Positions 58,284 through 64,000 of a stretch of DNA of 64,000 nucleotides are shown piece by piece. The notes under the pieces are model-generated. The model was not told the DNA's origin. It did no database searches and saw nothing but the letters and a program-made list of their open reading frames with translations. The position numbers and the translations under genes are program-made. Where the stretch lies: positions 151,239 to 215,238 of the forward strand of contig CAVPSQ010000001.1 of the NCBI GenBank assembly GCA_963708455.1. The letters are read 5' to 3'. Numbering within the stretch: position 1 is the first letter of the stretch; each line of letters starts with the position of its first letter. This DNA comes from CAIMUS01 sp963708455. Lineage in GTDB: Bacteria; Pseudomonadota; Gammaproteobacteria; Competibacterales; Competibacteraceae.

Positions 58284-58853
58284 AACGGATTCTGCTGGTG
58301 GAAGACAATGGCCTGACCCAGGACCTGGTCCGGGATATCCTGACCGGGTATGACTTACAGATTGCCGCCAGCGGCGCCGAGGCGCTGCGCCTGTGCCGCG
58401 AAGTCGCTCCCCGATCTACTGATACTCGATTTGAATCTGGTCACTCCACCCGATCGCACCGAGAAGAAGCTATCGGGCCTGGAACTGCTGCGCCGACTAC
58501 CGGTGGCCATACCCTTCATCGTCCTGACCGCCGACCCCTCCCCCGATACCCGCCAGGCGGCGATCAAGGCGGGCGCGCTGGCGTATTGCGTCAAGCCGCC
58601 GGATCCCGACAATCTGGTCAATACCGTCGAGGTGGCGCTGGCGCTCGCGGCGGAGAGAAGCAATCAGGCGCGGGAAGCGGTGGTTCACCGCGCCGTCGGC
58701 ATCCTGATGGCGCTGCATCAACTGGACGAAGCCGGCGCGCGGGAAGCGCTGCGTGACCTGGCCTCCACGGAACGGCGGAAACTCTATGAGATCGCGCAGC
58801 AGGTGGTGGCAGCGCAGACATTGCTGAATCGGCTGTCGCGGCGCACTGGCTGA
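58280..58853 (+). CDS. REC-ANTAR response regulator (RNA-binding antiterminator), frameshifted
   Basis: Reconstructed at about 191 residues. Receiver: MKRILLVEDNGLTQDLVRDI, then after a shift near 58408 LLILDLNLVTPP (phospho-Asp), FIVLTADPSPD, AYCVKPPDP (Lys). C-terminal ANTAR domain: AVVHRAVGILMALHQLDEAG, AREALRDLASTERRKLYEIA, the three-helix RNA-binding fold. ANTAR proteins bind dual-hexaloop RNAs to block termination. Last member of a four-gene phosphorelay. Confidence 0.8.
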
Positions 58854-59007
58854 GTAGAGAGGGTGATTAGCCGTGATCGTAACCCCGGACAGATCGATCT
58901 AGTTATACCATCATCTTTTTATCAATAATACCCCCAGCCACCCCCAACCCAGCTACTCCCCCAACCACCCGTCTACAGGAAGCAACAACCCACACGATGG
59001 ACGGCCC

Positions 59008-59881
59008 TCACACCGCCAGATACAGCGCCGAGCTGTCACTGGGACGGGCGTGCAGATAGACGCCGGTGGTAGCTACCGAGGCATGCCCCAGGGTCTGCTG
59101 CACCAGATGGATGGCCGCCCCCCGCTCCAGCGCATGCGAGGCATGCGCATGCCGCAGCCAATGGGGGGACACCGCTACGGTGAGGCCGGCCCGGCGGGCC
59201 GCTGCCTGCACGATCCGATGCACCTGACTGCGGTCCAGGTGACTACCACCCTTGCGGCTGACGAACAGCGGCTGATCGGGACCGCCGCGCTCTCCCAGCA
59301 ATGCCGCCGCCCGCGCCGGAATCAAGCACGGTGCGGGTCTTCCCACCCTTGCCCTGCACCGTAATTTGGGCCTGACCGTCGGCGCGCGGCTGCACGTCCC
59401 GCCATTTGAGCGCGCACAGTTCCGACACCCGCAAACCGGCCACATATAATAAGGTGAGCAAGGCGCGGTTGCGGGGCTGCGGCTCCAGCGCCAGCAGCCG
59501 ATGTACATCACCTTCGGCCAGAATCCGCTCGGCCAGGGTACGCTTCACCTTGGGCAGCTTCACCACCCCGGCGGGATTGAAAGGGATATAACCCAGACTG
59601 TGGGCGGTGCCGAACAGCGACTTCACCGCCGCCAACCGGTTGGCGCGGGTGGCCGGCGCCTGCGCCCGCAGCGTCTCCGCCCAGGTTTGAATATCGCCGA
59701 CCGTCACCTGCGCCAGCGGCTTGCCGACAAAGTGTAGAAAGACCGCGGCGGTGCGCCGATAGGTGCGGCGGGTGTGGGGACTCTCATGGCGCTGCACCCA
59801 GAGTTGAATCAATTGCTCATCGGTGTCCGCCTGGCGGGGCACTACTGTCGTTGAACCTGCGCTTACCACTAAATTCTGCAT
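59008..59881 (-). CDS. Tyrosine recombinase (XerC/D-like), frameshifted
   Basis: Reconstructed at about 291 residues. N-terminal SAM-like domain: ADTDEQLIQLWVQRHESPHT, RRTYRRTAAVFLHFVGKPLA. Catalytic domain: LLTLLYVAGLRVSELCALKW (Arg), then after a shift near 59320 SPHWLRHAHASHALERGAAI (His-x-x-Arg), LVQQTLGHASVATTGVYLHA (His and Tyr). All catalytic residues are present apart from the frameshift. Candidate resolvase or integrase for the element. Confidence 0.85.
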
Positions 59882-60111
59882 GGGATTGGTTCACCTTGGC
59901 TGGATGCACGATAATGTATTGTTATGTTGCATTCAGCTTAGCCGATTTTCCGGATTGGAGCATCTGTTTTCTTTGGTGCTGTTTGAGGATCTGGGCTGTT
60001 GCTTGGGTGGTTTGAATGGACAAAAAGATGATGATATAAATTGATGTAATTCCACCCTACTCCTCTGGTTTGACGAACCACATCGAGGATCACGTTGGCT
60101 GAAGCGCCAAG
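59882..60111. other. Region without supported gene
   Basis: AT-richer intergenic DNA between the recombinase and TA remnants; no motif noted. Confidence 0.4.
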
Positions 60112-60285
60112 TTAGGCGGCGCTCTTACTCTGTGGTGGCTGTGAACGAAAGGAGACGATGCGCTCAACATGTTGCTTTTCCAGTTCCTGGAAGTACTTCA
60201 CCAATTGCCTGGGATCATGCCCGAATTTGGCAGATAGCTCATGTCGGACACGGCGGATTTCTGCAATGATGGGATCATCTTTCAT
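60112..60285 (-). CDS. Small antitoxin-like protein
   Basis: The protein has 57 residues: MKDDPIIAEIRRVRHELSAK, FGHDPRQLVKYFQELEKQHV. This D-P-I-x-E-I/V-R-x-x-R-H pattern is common in small genes adjacent to PIN-domain toxins and is likely the antitoxin. Its toxin neighbour upstream is a broken chimera. Confidence 0.6.
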   Translation of the reverse strand: MKDDPIIAEIRRVRHELSAKFGHDPRQLVKYFQELEKQHVERIVSFRSQPPQSKSAA

Positions 60286-60287
60286 GA

Positions 60288-60594
60288 CTACTCCAACTCA
60301 TCTAACAGTTCTAGCGGAGTGACAAGCGAAGGGCAGTAGATACCCAAGAGCGCGTTGACCCGACGAATATGGGCGAACTTGTTGGCATTCGCAAGGTGCT
60401 TGCAATTCCAGGTCAGCAAGAAATCGCACCCATGATACGACGCAACCGCCAGCACGACGAAAAATGGGGTGGTGGCTACCGCGAACACGTTCTTCAAAAC
60501 CGAGACTTTTCAATAATGACCGTAGTTCCTCAAAGCCGATGCCAGCATCCGAGCGGCCTTGGAGGATTTTTTGAATCAGCTTATTGGTCTTTGC
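60288..60594 (-). pseudogene. Chimeric remnant: HicA-like N-terminus joined to a PIN-domain C-terminus
   Basis: From ATG 60594 one frame reads AKTNKLIQKILQGRSDAGIG, FEELRSLLKSLGFEERVRGS, HHPIF, a HicA toxin N-terminus including the G-S-H region with catalytic His. Overlapping from ATG 60497, another frame reads FAVATTPFFVVLAVASYHGC, DFLLTWNCKHLANANKFAHI, RRVNALLGIY, the C-terminal half of a PIN toxin. Neither is complete. Two TA loci appear to have recombined here. Confidence 0.6.
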
Positions 60595-60656
60595 CATAAA
60601 CAAATTTTAACGGACAGCGACTGCTTGGTGCTGATAGCCTTTATATTGCATCATAA

Positions 60657-61025
60657 TTACACCCCCTTATGAGAAAAACCTCGTCGGATGCGAATCATGC
60701 CTGGCGAAATGACACTGAACGCCTGTTCCATTTCTGAACCATGCTGGGCGAACACATTTACAACAATTTCAGCTTTTACCGACTGAGACAAGCCCGCTAA
60801 CCGTAACAAGACAACTCCCTTAGCATACAAACCCTGCCGAAATACCAACTCTCCAAAGTCCTTATCACAAGTCACGAGCAAAACCCCTATTCCCTGCGCT
60901 TTTTCAAGTACCACTTGATCAGAAATTCCGGGGTCCATCTCAGCAATATAAAGAACTTCATGACCTGCTTCACGGAGCTTATCGACGATCATACGATCTA
61001 CTCCTTCATCGGCCAGACATTTCAT
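60657..61025 (-). CDS. DUF5615 PIN-like toxin
   Basis: The protein has 122 residues. MKCLADEGVDRMIVDKLREA, LYIAEMDPGISDQVVLEKAQ, VLLVTCDKDFGELVFRQGLY, VVLLRLAGL is the DUF5615 (Mut7-C-like, PIN-like) pattern, with acidic residues D6, E7 and D in CDKDFG. It overlaps the DUF433 gene by 4 bp (VapB45/VapC45-like pair). Confidence 0.85.
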   Translation of the reverse strand: MKCLADEGVDRMIVDKLREAGHEVLYIAEMDPGISDQVVLEKAQGIGVLLVTCDKDFGELVFRQGLYAKGVVLLRLAGLSQSVKAEIVVNVFAQHGSEMEQAFSVISPGMIRIRRGFSHKGV

Positions 61026-61255
61026 GCAACTTTCTCGGCAATAGGATAAATCACATCGGCGCGTAGCGCTTGAGCGGCAAAATCAAGAGCTGCCAGTATA
61101 GCTTCCTTGGTGAGCCGTGGATGGGCTTCCAGAATTTGTTCGATTGTCTCCCCAGCGGCCAGTTTCTCCAATATCGACTCTACCGTAATCCGAGTGCCCT
61201 TAATAACGGGTTTTCCCATCATTATCGTAGGGGTTGATTCAATCAATCCACTCAT
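61022..61255 (-). CDS. DUF433 antitoxin
   Basis: The protein has 77 residues: MSGLIESTPTIMMGKPVIKG, TRITVESILEKLAAGETIEQ, ILEAHPRLTKEAILAALDFA. This is a complete DUF433 winged HTH antitoxin with the G-x-P-x-I-x-G-T-R motif. Start 61255 begins the conserved core; 61270 is an alternative. Confidence 0.85.
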   Translation of the reverse strand: MSGLIESTPTIMMGKPVIKGTRITVESILEKLAAGETIEQILEAHPRLTKEAILAALDFAAQALRADVIYPIAEKVA

Positions 61256-61646
61256 TAGTTTGTACCTCAATAATGGAGCGTTCAGTTAAGACAGACAGGC
61301 TCACCAGGGAGAATGCCCTTCCAAGCCGCAACCCGCAATCTCTGCATAGCACAATCTACCTAACTTGCCATATCGTAACTTCTCAATAAGTCCTGGCAGC
61401 AACAAAAACAATGACTTAGTGGGCCGAAAATCGGCTTTTTACCCCTCCGCGTAATCAATGCTCTGCGTAAGTCATTAATTGTCGTGGGCGAGACTTCAGA
61501 ATGGCTCTGAAGTCGCAATTTCGCCATTGCAAGCCATTGATTTCAAAGGCGCCAGACTATTGAGAAGTTACACCATATCTACTATGCTCTACGATAACAC
61601 TGCTACAATGCTAGACTTGCCACCTTCCCCGCGATTGTTAGGTCAT
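61256..61646. other. Intergenic region with a short palindrome
   Basis: GACTTCAGA and TCTGAAGTC (61491-61513) form a 9-bp inverted repeat with a 5-nt loop. No gene is supported in this stretch. Confidence 0.4.
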
Positions 61647-61838
61647 TCATCTTACCATTGCATAACCGTTTTCTACCAACCAACGCACGTCAGATAAAAA
61701 TGTTGGAGAATGGCTGAAATCATCGGCAAACGCAGGTGCTATCTCAATTGCAATTTTCGCAATATCATCAATAGACACACCGATAAACGCCGATTTCCAC
61801 GAAGCGAAACGCTGCAACATTATGGGATAAGGTTTCAC
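61647..61838 (-). CDS. Small hypothetical protein
   Basis: The frame encodes 63 residues: MLQRFASWKSAFIGVSIDDI, AKIAIEIAPAFADDFSH, FLSDVRWLVENGYAMVR. The composition looks protein-like, but no family or ribosome binding site is evident. May be a fragment. Confidence 0.3.
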   Translation of the reverse strand: MKPYPIMLQRFASWKSAFIGVSIDDIAKIAIEIAPAFADDFSHSPTFLSDVRWLVENGYAMVR

Positions 61839-61895
61839 AGTTTTTGTCCGAGAAACTGCAAGACTTGGCTACCAACTCAAGGCGGGACAAGCCGA

Positions 61896-61979
61896 CCCTG
61901 GGAGCGCCGGCGTCCTCGCCGGCCTCAGGGCATCGACGCCAGTCAACAGCCAGCAAGCTGCCGGCGCTCCCAGGAAAAC
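61896..61979. repeat. Palindromic extragenic unit
   Basis: CTGGGAGCGCCGGC at the left faces GCCGGCGCTCCCAG at the right, with GTCCTCGCCGGC and a variable centre. A partial copy lies at 53658-53680. The remaining sequence to 62384 contains no gene I can support. Confidence 0.55.
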
Positions 61980-62384
61980 CCCTCTGCGGTCAGCCTGTAA
62001 AGCGTCCTGGCTTAAGTGGATACCCCAAGTCTTGCCGATAAGATGTTGATCGATTTATCCGCTCAAAGGTAGTTTTGACCAACGTTATTTGGAGAGGTGG
62101 TGTGTCGACCGGTCACCGCACACCGGCGTTTCTGGTCTGAAACCGGGTCTTTCCGCACCGGTAGCCCATGGTTCGCTCAATTTCCCTCTAAGTTGATGAT
62201 TTTTAAAGGGTATAGTGTATGCTATAGCCGCTGTTAGGGCCACATCACTGGTTGAATAATACAGCAAACAGGCGGTGAGCGAATCAGGGGAGTAGCTGCC
62301 GGTGGCGCTCTGCGGGCGGGATCATTTAGAGTCGCTGAAATCCCGTCATCTCGACCAAAATTGATCAACCTTATGGAGGCTCCC

Positions 62385-63962
62385 ATGGATAACACCCGCT
62401 GTCGCCAGTTCTTTCTCGAACCGGCTGAAACCTATCACCGCCAGTACGAAGCCCTGCGTGCCTTCTTTGTCGAAGGACGGCGACTCAAGGACATCGCTCA
62501 GCAGTTTGGGTATCAAGAGTCGTCGTTACGCACGCCTGGTGTGTCGGTTTCGGAACCACGTGAAGACGGATGCGGTTCCCCCCTTTTTGTGCAGCCACTG
62601 GTCGGGCGGCCGGCGGGTCGCCCCGATCTGAAAGCGCCGGTCTGTCCGGAGATACCCGCGATCGCCGACCGCCGCGGCTTGAGCCTGACTCCAGGGCGCT
62701 GTTGGCGCACCCGCGTGGCCGGCCTGTTTCTCTTCCTGCCTCTGCTGGCGCGCGTCCAGTTCGATCAACTGGTGAGCCGGGCTGGTTATCCGGGCTCGGA
62801 GAGGATTCCTGCCACCAGCGCCCTCTTGAGCTTGTTGACCCTCAAGCTGTTGGACAAGGAACGTCGCAGTCATATCAATGACTTCAACTTCGACGAGGCG
62901 GTCGGCTTGTTTGCCGGCCTCAATATACCGCCGAAGAAGTCCTATGCCACCGAATACTCCTATCGCACGGGGCGGGATCATCAGCAACAGTTACTCTCTG
63001 GTTGGGTCGGCGCGTTGGCTCCCCTGTTGTTCCCCCAAGCCAAGGGCTTCGCGCTCGATTTTCATCCGATCCCGTTTCGTGGCGAGGCGACGGCACTGGA
63101 ACAACACTATCTGCCCATGCGTGGCAAAGCCGGTACCAGCGTGTTGAGCTTCTTCGCCCAGGAACAGGAGAGCCGCGTCTTGTGCTATGCCAACGCCAAC
63201 TTGACCCGGCGCGATCAGGCCGGAGAAGCGCTGCGCTTTGTCGAGTTCTGGCACGAGATCACAGGCACTGATCCCGAGTGGCTCTATTTGGATTCCAAGG
63301 TGGCACCCTATCAGGAACTGTCGAAACTAAACCAACGCGGCATCTGGTTCATCACCATCCGGCGCCGTGGCGCGGCGATCCTGCGCCGTTTGCAAGCGCT
63401 GCCCCCCAACCAATGGCAACATGCCGTGCTCGATACCCCCCAGCGTCGCCATCAACGCATCCGCTATGTTGACGAGACCGTGTCATTACCAGGTTACCTG
63501 GGTGGGATGCGCCAACTGGCTGTCACCGGTTTAGGGCGCGAGCAACCCACCCTGTTTTTGTCCAACCACACCCAAGAGAGTGCGCGGTCGCTGATCGTGC
63601 GCTACGCCGGACGCAACCGGGTTGAGGACGCACTCGGTATCAGCGTCAACTTCTTCCATCTCGATTGTCTCGCCAGTGAGGTCAGGCTCAATGTCGATCT
63701 GGATGCCATGCTGACCGTTCTGGCTAACGGCTGCTACCGCTGGTTAGCCAAGCAATTGCAGGGTTTTGAAACCGCCGCGCCTAAACAACTGTATCGCAAA
63801 TTCGTGGAAACCAGTGGCGTCATCGAGATTGAGCCGGAGCGGATCGTGGTGCGCTTTGACAAACGCAGCCACAACCCTATCCTGCGGGAAGCCGCTCTTG
63901 ACCAGCCAAGCCAAACGATTCCGTGGTTGCAAAATCTTCCCGTGGTCTTCCGGTACCCCTGA
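62385..63962 (+). CDS. DDE transposase of uncertain family
   Basis: The protein has 525 residues from ATG 62385 (GGAGG 5 nt upstream). N-terminal HTH-like part: FVEGRRLKDIAQQFGYQESS. Acidic residues of a DDE core: GFALDFHPIPFRGEATALEQ, WLYLDSKVAPYQELSKLNQR, and RNRVEDALGISVNFFHLDCL with Glu. Residues about 50-70 (TPGVSVSEPREDGCGSP) look out of frame; another frame reads RFRNHVKTDAVPPFF, so two compensating indels are likely. The element's ends were not found; the right end lies beyond the window. Confidence 0.7.
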   Translation: MDNTRCRQFFLEPAETYHRQYEALRAFFVEGRRLKDIAQQFGYQESSLRTPGVSVSEPREDGCGSPLFVQPLVGRPAGRPDLKAPVCPEIPAIADRRGLSLTPGRCWRTRVAGLFLFLPLLARVQFDQLVSRAGYPGSERIPATSALLSLLTLKLLDKERRSHINDFNFDEAVGLFAGLNIPPKKSYATEYSYRTGRDHQQQLLSGWVGALAPLLFPQAKGFALDFHPIPFRGEATALEQHYLPMRGKAGTSVLSFFAQEQESRVLCYANANLTRRDQAGEALRFVEFWHEITGTDPEWLYLDSKVAPYQELSKLNQRGIWFITIRRRGAAILRRLQALPPNQWQHAVLDTPQRRHQRIRYVDETVSLPGYLGGMRQLAVTGLGREQPTLFLSNHTQESARSLIVRYAGRNRVEDALGISVNFFHLDCLASEVRLNVDLDAMLTVLANGCYRWLAKQLQGFETAAPKQLYRKFVETSGVIEIEPERIVVRFDKRSHNPILREAALDQPSQTIPWLQNLPVVFRYP

Positions 63963-64000
63963 GCTTCACGGAGGCTAAAATGTTGATTGATTACCCTCCG

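Noticed and set aside
61479..61697. 72-codon plus-strand ORF
   Set aside because: No motif or start signal; overlaps a palindrome and is likely chance.

Overview
The window is GC-rich bacterial DNA, most likely from a gammaproteobacterium. This rests on F-type tra genes of the SXT/R391 and IncA/C type, FlhD/FlhC-like regulators, a PEP-CTERM protein, and many insertion sequences and toxin-antitoxin loci. A relative of Candidatus Competibacter is possible, but that is a guess. No tRNA, rRNA or CRISPR array was seen.

Layout. 1-13 kb: the end of a GH13 glucan enzyme, two exported proteins, a brnTA locus and an insertion-sequence graveyard (IS4-type, IS110/IS1111-type, IS6, IS200, IS4/IS50 and IS66 pieces, several nested). 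13-19 kb: plasmid housekeeping on both strands. This holds a lytic transglycosylase, a MobI-like gene with a palindrome-rich candidate oriT just upstream, a ParM/ParR-like partition pair, an iteron origin and a Rep_3 initiator. 19-28 kb: traG-traH-traF (minus strand), then a divergent XRE regulator and an FlhD-like/FlhC-like pair in which the FlhC part is a tandem duplication. 28-50 kb: a giant Ig-like protein, two PIN-type TA loci, then traL-E-K-B-V-A-C-trbI-S26 peptidase-trbC/traW-traU-traN and two uncharacterised envelope genes. 50-54 kb: an IS with a 5-bp target duplication, a TA locus, a duplicated gene end and a gltD fragment. 54-64 kb: a phosphorelay (periplasmic binding protein, hybrid kinase, HPt, REC-ANTAR), a tyrosine recombinase, more TA loci or remnants, and a transposase.

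How the genes fit together. The transfer genes encode a near-complete F-type mating-pair apparatus. Gene order (LEKBVA, C, S26 peptidase, WUN, FHG), the oriT/MobI/ParMR module and the FlhDC-like activator next to traFHG match the logic of SXT/R391 ICEs and IncA/C plasmids, here linked to its own iteron replicon. Relaxase and coupling protein genes are not in the window.

Reading frames are broken by single-base indels in about fifteen places (traK, traB, traC, two TA genes, a recombinase and others). The sequence therefore has consensus errors, or part of the element is decaying. Frameshifted genes are reported over their full reconstructed extent.
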